From positions 2,852,001 through 2,916,000 of the forward strand of contig JACAAK010000005.1 in assembly GCA_025093985.1 (NCBI GenBank): a stretch of 64,000 bases of DNA, read 5' to 3'. Below the pieces are notes generated by a model that had not been told where the DNA came from, did no database searches, and saw nothing but the letters and a program-made list of their open reading frames with translations. The position numbers and the translations under genes were made by a program. Below, piece by piece: positions 9,915-23,082 of this stretch. How positions within the stretch are numbered: position 1 is the first letter of the stretch; each line of letters begins with the position of its first letter. This DNA is from Calvatia gigantea (lineage: Eukaryota > Basidiomycota > Agaricomycetes > Agaricales > Lycoperdaceae).

Positions 9915-11457
9915 GTCGAAAGTGATGTGACTTGTAGTTGAGTTGTAAGAGTACGCACGTTGGACTCGGAATTCGGATTTGAATTCAAAGTACAAAAAGG
10001 GCGTCAGAGTAGAAAGGATCGTGGACACAAAATCGCATACAGTTCGGTGGACGACTTGACCTTCGGTAGGTTGGGCTAGGGGGTCGGGGCCAGTTAGCTG
10101 ACTGTCCAAGGACCAGCGCCAATAGGCGACTCACCTTTCGAACAAGGTTTCTCCACTGGTTTATTTTTCTCAGCGTCCCTACACAGGTCTTCCCGGAATC
10201 TTATGGTAACCGAGGGGGGTCTCATACGTCCCGTCCAAGGTCTTACAGACACCAGCAGGGATAGGTTCAGGACCAGCGGCTACGCACTTGCCGTCCTGAA
10301 GGATAAAGTTATAACCACAACTCGAGTGTGAGCATCTCGTCACATCGAAGAACCCTAGCAAACAGAATACACGCACCATTCATAATCGTCATCCGCACAT
10401 TCACAGTTGTCCTCACGCTCAGCAGGATCTATGTACTTCTCGCCAACGTAACAGTCAACATCGGGCTTGCGACGTCCGTACCATTGCTGATAGTCGCTTA
10501 GTCATACGCACAGGAGGAATTAGGGTACAATACGCACTTTATGGCCCATAATACATTCCGAGTCGCCCGCCCTAGCGTATCAACGCTCAAAGTCGGATTC
10601 CTCACATTTCCTCTTCCTCGTGGGTGAAAAATCGAGATAGATAACCACAACGCTTTTGATTTCGGTCGTCTGCTCCTTTCTAGGAACTTGGCCGAGGAGT
10701 AAGAACTTTTGCGTAGCTGAGTCCGAGAGTGTGAGGAATGCACGAGCGCGAACCTTAATCTCTAGTTTGTACGTTTTCCTATTTGTGGGAAGATAAGAAG
10801 GTTGTCGGCGACAGCTAGGGATGACACACCAAGTTTTTCCAAAATCTAACGAATACCGCACAACGTCCGTGAGGTCCTCGTCGTTCACCACAATCAAAAT
10901 ACTGCCCTGATCACCAAACTCGTATTTATGCGCATCTTTTCGGACCATCTTCCACGTCTATCCACCATCGATACTGAGGAACGTATCACTATCTTCATAT
11001 GGCTTCAAATGGGATCCAATTGATCCGACGCCCATCGCGAAACCAGGTGCGGGCGATGAAAGCATGCGGCCAAAGTTGTGTGGAGCAGTGACGGAGCAAA
11101 GTTTGTCATCGACGTGGTCACGGTGGATTCGCTTGCCTTCACTATCCTCCGACGGAGTTCGATATAAGACAGAGATCGACCATCATTGATCATTATAGAT
11201 AGTTTGCGTCCTGAGAAGCTTGTGCGCCCTCCCAGGTTTCGACAACCTTGGGGTTTACAACAGTATTGGCCAAGGTGGTAACAAAAATACCGTCGTGCAG
11301 CAGAACGTCAACCGTCCAAGGAGTGAATTAGTGCCTTCGACGATGGTATAAGCGTTCTCGCGCAGCTTGGCGGAAAAAGCATGCGGAAGTTGCACTTATC
11401 CCAGCTCTTCGTGTAGAAATGCAGGTTCAGTTCTTCGTGTCGACTATCACATGTCAC
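9915..11457 (-). pseudogene. inverted partial copy of VPS10
   Basis: The minus strand carries a diverged copy of the central part of VPS10, corresponding to about 13240-14840 of the intact gene. Recognisable blocks are [59 protein letters not shown] and [19 protein letters not shown]. Several frames are broken, and both the N-terminal and membrane-anchor parts are absent. Introns are kept, so the copy arose at DNA level, not through RNA. It faces the intact gene head to head and ends at 9915, only a few bases after the F-box gene. It is not expected to make a functional receptor. Confidence 0.9.
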
Positions 11458-11460
11458 GGA

Positions 11461-11804
11461 TCAATATGTTCTATTTTTATACTCGGCCTCCGATTGTCTG
11501 GGGATATTATGAAAGTCTGAATTTTGAGTAGAGTATGCCTGTGAACTCTGCGATGACTTGGGGTCAGTTTGGGGTAAGTATTGTAATGCGGTTTTGGTTG
11601 TTTGTCGCTGTAAGCTTTCGCACTGAAGTAGTTGGGTAGTCTTGGTCCTGATAACCCCTCTTCTAGCACGCCGAAACGTCGTCGGCAACGAACCCTCAAT
11701 GGCAAATTAATCAAAAGATCATCCCATTTGAGAAAATATTCCTCGTCGCTTTGTATAACATTGGAGGCGGTTTTTCGGCATGCGGACGTCACGGTTGACT
11801 TTAG
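11461..11804 (+). pseudogene. family A fragment (exons 2 and 3 only)
   Basis: The piece begins inside what is intron 1 of the family A genes (ATATGTTCTATTTTTAT matches intron 1 of the 34189-34877 copy). It continues through a decayed exon 2 (SMPVNSAMTWGQFG), an intron and exon 3 (TNPQWQINQKIIPFEKIFLV, then a broken end). Exon 1 and the start codon are absent and exon 2 contains a stop. It abuts the inverted VPS10 fragment, so two duplicated fragments were joined here. Confidence 0.8.
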
Positions 11805-12257
11805 GACGGGGCCGATTTGTTGGAGGCTGGTGTTGCTCGTCCCTGCCTTCTGATTCTATTAATTCTCCTTGCCGTCCGCCCTGAGGGCCTTGTATCTAGC
11901 TAGGCCATGGAACTTCAAAATCAATGGCGCTCAAACGGCCCATCTTTGTGCTCATCTGTCCGAAATTTATTTGGGTGTAGTGGGACCCTTAGGCGTCTTT
12001 ATTTGTTAAGACTATCCGGTATAATCCACCCAACTCCCGTTCTGGCTATTGGAAGAGATTCAATGTCCCTTTTGTGAGTCTTTACAACAGGACAGAAATA
12101 TAACTGACGATGTTCACGAGGACGGGGTGGCGTCAGGTACGTCAGCGCTCATTGTGATGAGAAGTCGATCAATGTGGCTGTGCAAGTAGTCACACAGCGG
12201 AATCGCAGTTTGCTCGTTGCGCAAGACGACGACTACGTGTCCTCAACAACAACTATA
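11805..12257 (+). other. intergenic, upstream region of VPS10
   Basis: No coding region is supported. This is the space between the family A fragment and the VPS10 start. No clear TATA box was identified. Confidence 0.4.
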
Positions 12258-15200
12258 ATGACGTTGCACGCTGGCACGATACGGTGCTGCTATGCGCTGT
12301 GGCTGGCTCTGCTGGCGCTAGCTGGTTTCGTAGTCTGCCAGGACGACCCAAAACACGAAATTACATCCTTCAATAATCTACCCGCGCGCATATTCTTCTT
12401 CGACGATACCGACGTATGTATGGCTTATTGTTCGGAGGAATATCCTGGCTGACGATGCTTTAGTCTGCGATATACCATGATGTACTCGACGGCGATGTCT
12501 ATGTGTCTCAAGACGAAGGCAAGTCATGGAGCAAGGCCAATGGGATACCGTCTGGCAAGGCAGCAATGGTCATCGAACACCCCTTTAACAACCGTGTTGT
12601 ATGTTGCTTCTATCTCCCACCGGTATTAATTACTGATTGCGATGATAGGCTTTCGTATTAACCGACAACACGAAGCATTACCGTACAGAAGACAGAGGGA
12701 AAACGTGGCGGGACTTCGACACGCCCATTCCTCCATCGCGCGTCCAACGGCCTCTCTCATTTCATTCAGACACTCAAAAGCATGGCTACATTCTTTATCA
12801 AGGAACCGCGTGCGAGCGAGTTGGTTGGAGTCTTGTTTGCCACGACGAGGTATGTACTACTTCATATTCGTCGGTCAGGCCAAGGAACCTAAGCCTTCAT
12901 CTACAGACTTATTACACACAAGATAGTTTCACCAGCGCGCCCAAGAAATTGTTGTCAGAAACCTCTCGATGCCAATTCGCGCATAGCAGTAAAGACTTTA
13001 AACATGACTCCCATGCCGACCTGATATATTGCGTGGCTTTTGATGCACCTTCCTCTAATGGCAGGCAGACCCTCGAAGCAAGCCGCCTTTACTCCAGTAC
13101 CTGACTTCTTCCAGCAAGACAAGAAGATCGAGGATTTAGGCATTGGCAAAAACTCCAGAGGTGTTCTCGCCCTCGCCATTGTATCCAAATTCGCCGTGGT
13201 AGCACTGAAAGATTTCTCAGAGGCGTCAGATGGGGAGATGTTACTCTATGTGACAGTCGACACGAAGGACTGGGCTAAAGCGCAGTTCCCTCATGCCTCT
13301 TCTGCCAAGCTGCGCGAGAACGCTTATACCATCGTTGAAGGCACGACTCACTCCTTGGGCGTTGACGTTCTGCTGCACGAGGGCTTTACTATTGGCACCT
13401 TGTTCGTCAGTAATTCCAACGGAACGTTCTTCGTGGAGAGTTTGAAGGATACTAATCGGAACGAGAACGGCTTTGTGGATTATGAGCAATTGTACGGCAT
13501 CGAGGGGGTTGGTCTGGCCAATACTGTCGCTAAACGCTAAGGATGTCGAAACGCGAAGGGCGCACAAGCTTCTCAAGACGCAAATCACCTATAACGATGG
13601 CCGATCTTGGTCTTATATCAAACCCCCATCGGAGGACAGTGAGGGCAAGCGAATTCACTGTGATCCCGCCGATGTCGAATCCTGCTCGCTCCACCTTCAC
13701 TCCGTCACCACTCCACACAACTTTGGCCGCATATTTTCGTCGCCCGCACCTGGCTTCGCGATGGGCGTCGGATCAATTGGACCCCATTTGAAGTCGTACG
13801 AAGATAGCGATACGTTCCTCAGTATCGATGGTGGACAGACATGGAAGATGGTCCGAAAAGATGCGCATCAATACGAGTTTGGTGATCAGGGCAGTATTTT
13901 GATTGTGGTGAACGACGAGGACCTCACGGACGTTGTGCGGTATTCATTGGATCTTGGAAAAACTTGGTGCGCCATACCTAGCTGTTCTTGATAACATTCT
14001 TATCCTTTGCAAATAGGAAAACGTACAAACTGGGGATTAAGGTCCGCGCTCGTGCATTCCTCACACTCCCGGACTCGACCACGCAAAAGTTCCTACTCCT
14101 CGGCCAAGTTCCTAGAAAGGAGCAAACATCGGAAATCAAAAGTGTTGTCGTCATCTATCTCGATTTTTCACCCACAAGGAAGAGGAAGTGTGAGGAAGCA
14201 GACTTTGAGCGTTGGTACGCTAGGGCCGGCGATTCGGAATGTATTATGGGCCATAAAGTGCGTGTTATACCCGTTATTCTTTCCCGCGCGCAGGACTAAG
14301 TGACCATCAGCAATGGTACAAACGTCGCAAGGCCGATGTTGACTGTTACGTTGGTGAGAAATACATGGATCCTGTTGAGCATGAAGACAACTGTGAATGT
14401 ACGAACGATGACTATGAATGGTGCGTACATCCCGTGAGGGCTCTTCGATAGGCCAGACGCTAATGCTCGAGCAGTGATTATAACTTCATCCTTCAGGACG
14501 GCCAGTGTGTAGCTGCTGGTCCCGAACCTATCCCTGCCGGTATCTGTAAGACCGTGGACGGGACATATGAGGGCTCCTCTGGTTATCGCAAGATTCCAGG
14601 GAATACCTGTGTAGGGGGTGTTGAGAAAGATAAACCTGTGGAGAAGCCCTGTTCGAAAGGTGAGTCGCCTCTTGGCGCTGGTTTTTGGACAGTAGCTAAC
14701 TCGCCCCGACCTTTTAGCTCAACCTGCAGAGGGTCAAGTTGTCCATCAGACCGTATGTGATTTCGTATCTACGATCCTTTCTACCCTGACTCTCCTATAG
14801 CTCGAATTCAAATCCGAAATCGTCCAACACGCGTATTTCAACGGATCGACTGTAAGTCACGTCACCTCCACCCAACCCTTATTTCCGTGTCTCATTCCAC
14901 AGCTCAGACTGTCCTTGTCCGACTTCGCGATGCAACCGTCTGGCAATCTAGCAATGAAGGCTATACCTGGCAACAACTCTTCGCTGATAAACGCATTCTC
15001 GCTTTCTATCACCACAAATTCGCACCGGACCGCGCATACCTCATCACCGACACAGAGGAATTCTTTTACACCACTAACACCGGTCAATCATGGCATGACC
15101 GCAAGGCACCTTCCCCACCTAATACATTTAGCGCCCAAGTTCTCGCATTCCACCCTACAGAATCCGATAGGATTATTTGGATTGGGAATGTTGATTGTGC

Positions 15201-17528
15201 AAACGATGGACCGAATTGTCACGCACAAGCGAAGTATTCATTGGATAACGGGAGGAAGTGGGAGTTAATTGATAACTATGTCAAGAATTGCGCCTGGGCG
15301 AGAGATGCACATCTGGATGCAGATCCGACGGAGATCATTTGTGAATCGTGGAAGGACAAGAAGGGATCGCAGAGGCACATTGGACTCGACAATCATTTGG
15401 AACTGATTGCTGGTCCTTCGTATTATGAGAGGCAGAAGACGTTGTTCGATAACGTTGTTGGGTTTGCTAAATTCTCCGAGTTTTTGGTTGTTGCTGAGGT
15501 GTGTGTTGATGCTCTTCCTGATATGAACCGAAATTAATCTATGGCACAGCTTCTCCCGGAGAAACGTGCGCTAGAGCTCCAAGTTTCGCTTGACGGGTAT
15601 AAGTTCGCTGGTGGACAATTCCCTCCAAGTATGCACCCCACTGCCCATGTACGCTACCCTCAGCCTCTCCTCGCTAGTTCCTAAACTCAATATCATTCAG
15701 GCCTATACTATCCTCCAATCCAACACCGGCTCGCTTTTCCTGCACATGACAATGTCGGAGCCACCATTGGGGCCCTACTGGGGTAACATCCTCAAGTCTA
15801 ACTGGAACGGAACATATTTTGGCCTGTCAGCCGAAAATGTCAACCGGAATGAAGATGGATTCGTAGACTTTGAGAAGGTTATTGGTCTGGACGGCATAGC
15901 ACTCATTAATGTTGTGGCCGATCCTGATGAAGCAACGGTTACGAAAACGAAGAGGCTGCAGTCGAGAATCACTCACAATGACGGTGAGCGGCCATTTTCG
16001 TCACGTTACGCCAAATGTTCATAGATTGGTCAGGTGGAACCTGGAAGCCATTGAACCCGCCAAAGAAGGATTCGTTGGGTAGGGATTATGAGTGCCAGGG
16101 GACGGTATTGTATTCAACCAGTTCATTCCACGCTTAAGCTGAAGGCGCAATAGAAATGCGCTCTGCACATCCATGGATACACCGAGCGCAGGGACCCCCG
16201 AGCAACGTACAGCAGCACTGGTATCGTCGGTCTTTTGATGGCGGTAGGGAATGTCGGAGAGACATTGAAGCCGTACAAAGATTGCGATACCTTCCTCAGT
16301 CGCGATGCTGGATTTACTTGGGAAGAAATTCACAAGGACGCCCACATGTGGGAATTCGGTGACTCCGGATCAATTTTGGTTATCGTTAATGATGAGGGAC
16401 CAACGGACCATGTATTGTTCAGTACGGACGAGGGTTTGACTTGGAGGGAATATCGATTCTCTGATGAAAAGATCCGCGTGGACTCGATCGTGACGGTACC
16501 CGAGGATGACAGCAGGCGGTTCATCCTCTTTGGTAAGCAGATGAGGAACACTGGAGCAGTTGCGGTACACATCGATTTCTCGGCGCTCACCTTGAAGGAA
16601 TGTGAGTTTCAGCTCTTGTTCTGCGTCTTATGTGGATAATTGAGCTAGCTACAGGTGTATTGGATAGTGAAGATCCGAATCACGACGACTTTGAACTTTG
16701 GGGTCCCAGCATCGAGAGAGAGGAACGCTGTTTGTTTGGCCGACAGGTGAGTTCCAACCAATAAGTTTGTGAATACGGTGTTTATCGTTTTCTAGACCCT
16801 GTACCATCGCCGAAAACGTGAAGCCAATTGCATAGTTGGCAAAAAACCCAAGCTACCCGAGAAAACTGAAAGCTGTCCTTGTTCTGTGGCAGACTTTGAA
16901 TGGTCCGTCGGCGTCTTCATCGCTTCACTTCCTCATATTGATTTCTCCCCCTAGCGAATTCAACCATGTCCGTAACGCTGCAGGAGAGTGTGTCCTTGTT
17001 CCCGGCACCCAGCCTCTTCCAGACGACAACTCATGCCAGAATGGTGAAGATTATTGGTATGAGCGGACCGCGTACCGATTAATACCCTATTCGAGCTGTG
17101 AAGGCGACTACCGTCCTGACCGCGGAAAACAACATGTGTGTCCAGGATTCAAGTCTAAGGGCGCATTATTCTGGCTCTTCATGCTCCTAATACCATTTGG
17201 TTTCACGGCGTTGGTGGGCTATTACTACTATCGCAGAAGCGGTCTTGCCAAAGGGTATGTCACTATTAATCTAGTATCTTAATCATTTCTAAAGTTCTGC
17301 AGCATGATTCGACTACCGGGAGACGGTTTTTCAAGATCGGACAACGCCTTCCATCGCGCTCTCGATACTCTTGCGTCAGTCCCATGGTTCCTTGTCGGCA
17401 TTTCTCGTATCGCTTTCGAATGGATTTCCTCGCGTTTCAATAGAAGTGGCTTCAGAGGAAGGAGAGGGTATCGGAATGTTCCTATTGATGAGGACGCACA
17501 GGTCCTGCGGTTTGAGGATGAAGAGTGA
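12258..17528 (+). CDS. VPS10: VPS10 / sortilin-type vacuolar sorting receptor
   Basis: Type I membrane receptor that carries carboxypeptidase Y and other soluble hydrolases from the late Golgi to the endosome/vacuole. The start at 12258 opens a signal peptide ([16 protein letters not shown]). Two VPS10 beta-propeller halves follow, each with Asp-box-like repeats ([32 protein letters not shown]), and each ends in a cysteine-rich 10CC module ([20 protein letters not shown] after the first, [20 protein letters not shown] after the second). Near the end are one membrane helix ([19 protein letters not shown]) and a cytosolic tail ending VLRFEDEE. Many introns of about 50 nt interrupt it. Two +1 frame breaks lie in conserved exons, at about 13102 (before DFFQQDKK) and about 13533 (before [10 protein letters not shown]). 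An inverted partial copy lies upstream. The family call is certain; intactness is not. Confidence 0.95.
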
Positions 17529-17589
17529 GTGACGTGGGTGGGTGCTAAAAGTGTCGTAGTTCCTCGTTGCATTGTCTCGTGCACTTAAT

Positions 17590-19003
17590 TTAGGTCCTTG
17601 CGATATGTTGTAATCGGGACTCATGTATAATGGACTTTATTACGCCTATTTGAAAGTTCGTTGTAAGGTTGAATTCAGGTACGGAATGAGGCCCCCATCT
17701 ACACAGGCGGACTATGTTGCAGAATGTACGGACGCTTGTAATGGGCGCGTTTGGATGACCCTGTTGGCAAGTGACGCCAGTTTTCTCCAAGTGACACTCG
17801 ACGTCATGTCCACGAGACGCCCACCACTGCCCCTCCACCTCCAGTGACCATTTCGTCCAAATAAAGCTCCCAATGATGCTTACGATTAACCAAATGAAGA
17901 ACTGACCAAGGACCCAACCGAACGCGAAGCTCAGGTCAGTAGTCCAGGTCACAGCAGCTATGATGGCACAATAGAAGACGATTGAGAGGACCCAACCAAG
18001 CGTCAGTTGTGTGACCATCTTTTGGAAAGGCGGGGACGCGTCCCATCTGTTCTGCGGTTATTACTGTGAAATCGGTTATCAAACGAAAAGTAATACTGAC
18101 CGCTCGTTGATTTTTCGTCTGAAGGTTCGGCCAAGTTTGAAATCTACACTTCCCAGGTCTTCAAAGAAATAGTAGATTGCCGGCTTCATCTTGGCACCAG
18201 CAGGGTCAGAGGAACATCGACCAAAGAGCTTGGGTCTGAACAGCGAGAAAAGAAAGACAACTCCGAATGGACCGACGAGAAGAATAGTTGAAGTGAGGAA
18301 GAAGTCACTGAGGATATTCGAAAGTGTGAGTAGCTGATGCATGTGCGAACTTGGAGAAACTACGCACTATAACTGCGTGGACGGCGCTATAGCAAGTGGA
18401 ATAGCGAAAACCAGGAGGGCGAAGGTATATGTCCACATCACGAAGTCGCAGTGCCACCACACATCACTACCTAATGGACCATATGTTTGTCTGTGGCGGA
18501 TGACTGTGACAAAGAAGAGTTGAGAAAAGTAATGGCGTGAACACTAGCCACTTACGACGCCATAACCGTAGGGGTGAATCGATACATGAGGAAATCCCCA
18601 ACCCCGCTGAAGCGATTCCAACGATTTCCCGCGTATTCAATTTTGTGACTGGTAAAGTATCTGTGAGGACAGAAAGAACAGGGTCGACTCTGGGAGACTT
18701 CTCACAGTTCTTCAGCGGATAGAACAGCAATATAGGAATGATTAGATTGCAGAATGCAAGGAATGTTATGTAGAGGATGACTGGTTTCCATTTCCATGTA
18801 AAGTGCAGTGGAGGAGGGTGGCCTGAAGCTGGAGGAGTTGTACTGTGGGGGGTGCATGTTTGTTGAGGAGACAACGTCGAATGAGAGCTCTCCAGGGAAG
18901 ATGCTCTGTGTTGGGTGTCTGCGCCTTTCTCATAATTTGAGGCGCACTCCGGTGTGTGCGTTGTAGCTATGGAATGCAGAATGATTGTGGTGGTGCCCGT
19001 CAA
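17590..19003 (-). CDS. multi-pass membrane protein of unknown function
   Basis: Four exons are readable on the minus strand. The N-terminal part is rich in Ser/Thr/Pro and probably cytosolic. Hydrophobic segments follow: ILYITFLAFCNLIIPILLFY, FVMWTYTFALLVFAIPLAIA, ILLVGPFGVVFLFSLF, WVLSIVFYCAIIAAVTW and FFIWLIVSIIGSFIW. A conserved-looking block QTYGPLGSDVWWHCDF follows the second exon junction. At least five membrane spans are expected. The gene converges on VPS10, with stops only about 60 bp apart. No family is recognised. The chosen start gives the longest N-terminus; a later ATG is possible. Confidence 0.6.
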
Positions 19004-20150
19004 ATAAAATAGAGATTGCCTATACGTTAATATTTACAAAACCGAGTCCACTGAGGGTGGTGCATGGTGCAGTGACTATTTTAGTGGGTGGATGGTATTG
19101 ATGCTATTATTGCGTCACGAGAAGCGGTCTGCACCCTGATGAGGGGTGTTCGCAAGCACCACAATGTTACCGTAGCGTTGAATGTTTAGGCATTTGGACG
19201 TAGTATGGGATATTGAGAAACCTAGAATTGACATAGAGTAAAGTCCGTTGTTAGTTCAAGTTGTCCTTGGGCATGGCGGATATGCCAAGTTTCCACCTCT
19301 AAATCGAAGCATAATCTTCTCATGGATAAACCTACCAGTGTCAACGCATTAACGGGTGGCAACAAAAGTAGGGTGGACTGAGTGTCTCTTAAAGTTAAGT
19401 CCCCGAAAATCAGCCAAGGGTGGAAGTGAAGCAATAGAACGCTTGGCTCAAGATCTTTTGAGAACGCGTTCCATTGGAAGAGGGAAGCAAAGTTTCTTTC
19501 GGCCGATTATCGAAGCTACGTAACTTCTCGAAAACCAGGATTTGTCCAAATGTTGAAGAATCTTCACGGGTTATTCGACCATCGAAAGGATGGACGGAAA
19601 AAATCTGTAAGAAATGCGACCCAACTTGCACGCCAGGCCGACTGAAGGGTGCGCAGGGCAAGAACGAACTGAGAGGTGAATGTGAACTTAGCGCCCTGTT
19701 GACGCAAGATCACGTGCGGGCTCAATTGATTGTCCTGATATTTTTAATTTCGAGAGGGTTTTAATTCAAGTGACAGGAGATGTTTCAGTACTTCAGTCTC
19801 TGGATCACGGTCTCCAAAAATTATATAGGTAACGCCAGTCTGGATTCTCAAGATGCTCCAGTTAAATCGAAGGGGTTGGCGCGAGTTCCAACCCGCACGC
19901 TTCTTCCGTGGCGCAGGACGGGACTTTCTTACTCAAAAGAAAATCGGTGCCACCAAAAAAAACTCTATAGACAATCGGTTGGATATAACAGTCACTCTCT
20001 TTTGGGAGCAAAAAATGGGTTGATGACAGGTGGTAGAACGGGCACAACAGGAAAAAAGCTTTTGGTATCATCGAGGCACCACAATGAGCAACCAATTCTC
20101 GAAATCCTCCGGCGACAACCTTCCCCACCGGTGAGGCTTTTCGCGGAAAT
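19004..20150. other. no gene seen
   Basis: Upstream side of the membrane-protein gene and of the DUF6534 gene. Frames of 80-150 codons occur on both strands between 19222 and 20241 but lack motifs, splice logic or homology to neighbours. They are treated as chance frames. Confidence 0.4.
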
Positions 20151-20365
20151 CCCAGCTTCCTCGAAGCTCGAGCTTATTGCCACACTGTTCGCACCTCTGT
20201 CACCGCAGATTTTCTTTACACGAAACAGCCTTCATAAATAAGGCGCGATATCTTCTGCGTTTCCCCAACTCCGTTTCCTTCATTTTACAACTGGGCGCAC
20301 TTATTTGCTTTCTCTTATTTGCTTTGTTCTCCTCTTTGCTGTTGTTCCTTGACCCCTACCCGACG

Positions 20366-22537
20366 ATGACTGCATACGACCTGGGTAACACGTATGTACT
20401 GTCACAATTCTAACTCCATTTAGGTCTAAGATTGTGATAGGATGGGGGCCGCGTTCATTGGCGTAGTTGTAGCTGGGGTGTACGTCTTTCGCAATTATAA
20501 TTGGTGCCAACCTCATCATTTCCGTTCTTAGGTTGTACGGAGGTATTACTTCACACCTCATCAAAGTCGCCTGCCTCTCAAAAACCTACAGTAACCGTGT
20601 TGCAAGGCTACTACTACTATACGCACCAGACGGATACTTGGCCTGTCAAGCTCTTGGTATGTCCTTAAAGCTACAAAATTGTCTTCGTCTCTGAGTGCTT
20701 CCAAATTAGGTGGGACTAGTCATGCTTTTTGAGACTGTCCACCAGGCTCTCATTACGCATAGCGGTTATTCTTTGTGTCATTAATCGTTGTTGGTGATCG
20801 CTGATGATTGGGTAGTATACTTTTATCTCGTCGCGAATTACGGACAACCTGAGGTGCTCGAACGGTTGATTTGGTATTGTTTCTCTTTCCTATGTCATGG
20901 TATATCGCTTATCCGAAATTAAGGAGTCTTTTGGTAATTCTCCATGGATTTCTATCGCGTTTATTAAATTTCTGACCTAGGGAGAAGGTAGAGATACTAT
21001 TCAATGTGAGTGGGGTTAACTGATGACGCCAGGTATGAGTTTCACATTTTTGCAGGGACTCACTGCCCTTCTAGTTCAAAGGTAAATCATCTCTGTCTGT
21101 GGTGGGATTCGACATTTATTTTCTCGTAGTTTCCTGACGATGCGGATCTGGAGACGTAAGTATGTCTCCGCTATCAAGAAATGACAACAACTTACCACAA
21201 TTAGTGAGCAATCGTAAAGTGTGGTTGACCGGAATTTCCGTTAGTCCCCAAGTCTTGTACAACGATTGTACCACTTACCACCTGAATTAGGCTTTTCTTG
21301 TCGTTGCCGAATTCGGTATGTTCATCAGATTCCCCCGTCCATCAGACCTGCGCCCACTGAATGCCCTTAAATAGGCTCCGTCGTCGGTACGTTCATCATA
21401 CGCAAGCATTTTTTCACCACATTTACGATGCGTCCACCCGATAGCATTTACTACCCTCTCGTGAGTCCTGCGGTCAGATTATGTGCCTTACTCACACAAA
21501 CTTGGGTTTCAGTCTTCGTCTCAAGACATATGTGGAACTCACTCGACTCAAGGTTGTTCAGTTCTCAATGGCACAACGTCCTGGCTTTACATTGATACCC
21601 TTGTAGGGCCTTTCTATCACCGTGAATGTACTCGCCGCTGCCGCCGATCTGCTTATTGCTGGTAGCCTTTGTGTACTTCTCCACCGATCACGGACGGGCT
21701 TCCAGAGGTGTGTTGTATCTCTCCGATGACTCCCAGAATTGAAATGTACGCTACCCGTAGATCGGACACGATGATCAAGAAGTTGGTGAGTACCCGACGT
21801 AAACCTACCTTAACCCTCCCATGATTGACTGCGGTTATTCCGGTCACCTAGATTATGTACTCGGTCAACACCGGCCTTCTGACAAGGTTATTCTAAGTTT
21901 GCATTATGCTCCTATCACCACTCAGTCGTCTCGCCCTTAGTCTGTGTGCCGTCGCGTCGCTGGTATCTGTGAGGACGCTGACCGCCGTTCGCGACACTAT
22001 GCACTGCTAATCCTCGGACAGATCCTCGTAGCAGAAAACACGTTCTTTTATATCATGTTTTTCTTCTGCATTGGGCGGCGTGAGTACATCACGGCTACGG
22101 ACATAGTACGCCTCTGAGCTTTTATCTTCCATCTTTCTGCGTCTAGTCTATTCCAACTCTCTCCTGGCCACGCTTAATGCACGGAAGAAGATTCGTGCGG
22201 CGGCCTGAAGCCATTGAGAACACCAGTTCAGGTCTCTCCTTCTCCCTTCATGATTTATCTCGGTCCGGGAGGCTAGGCATGAACACCAAAGTAAGCACTC
22301 TCCTTCCCGTTAATTGTCTCATCTTTCGATTTTCCATCTCCCTGTGTTTTTGAACTTTTTTTTTTGGATAGGATGGTAAGATTTCTCACCCTATTCCAGC
22401 GCCCTGCGGACATTTCGATCAAGGTGGATACGACGAAAGAATTTAGTACCGATTTGGCGCGTGAATGCGAAGCGGATGATCGTACGAATGATACACGGGC
22501 TTTGGAGGAGAAAAAGGGCGAGCTGGGGATGGCGTAG
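20366..22537 (+). CDS. DUF6534-type seven-helix membrane protein (copy 2)
   Basis: ATG at 20366 (MTAYDLGNT), then after small introns MGAAFIGVVVAGV, YYYYTHQTDTWPVKLLV, NYGQPEVLERLIW, LTALLVQ, FLTMRIWR, LSNRKVWLTGIS, LVVAEFG, LAAAADLLIAGSLCVLLHRS, QRSDTMIKKL, CAVASLV, NTFFYIMFFFCIG, SNSLLATLNARKKIR and a C-terminal tail (GLSFSLHDLSRSGRL, then ADISIKVDTTKEF) to TAG at 22535. This is the full order of the DUF6534 family common in Agaricomycetes, whose function is unknown. One net +1 break lies at about 22200, just after NARKKIR, and a few other junctions are imperfect. The gene may be intact with sequencing error, or recently decayed. The homologous copy at 517-1425 is shorter. Confidence 0.7.
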
Positions 22538-23082
22538 TGTAACCCTTCCCCGATCTTGCTCCAGTATCTTCTAAACTCAAGCAGGCGCTCGTGAGGAAGA
22601 TGTCAAGTTCCATGACATCCCATGATACCTCCATCATCGGGGCTGTTTGAGTCGTAAAATCCCTCTTGGCTTCTTGGGATGTAGGGCGGGGTTTGTACAT
22701 ATTCACTTAATAAGTATTTATTGAGGGGCTTGGTTCTTGTACTTGTTGGTCGTTATAGGTCCAGCTCTGAAGCGCACCGATAATTCAAACTGGCTTGGGT
22801 GTCCTAACGGAATTAACTCATCTCATTTGTCGTTGTTGGATGGGTATTAATGAGCGCTCTGATGAATACCGGAGCGAAGTTAGAACAAGATGGGGTATAT
22901 CCGTCAAGGGTATATGAAAGGTACAGGCATAAGTCATATGGGAATGTGCATAAGACCTAGAAGTGTTGAACATATGATGGCGTGCATGGAGATGAAGGGT
23001 GTTGTACAATGCAAGGCAGAAAATGAAACAATGAACAGATGGAGAATGCAAAGGAAAGCGATTGAAGAGGATTCAGATCTAT
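22538..23082. other. intergenic 3' space between the DUF6534 gene and family A copy 2
   Basis: The two flanking genes converge here. No coding region is supported; short open frames at 22890-23192 are antisense to the family A gene end. Confidence 0.4.
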
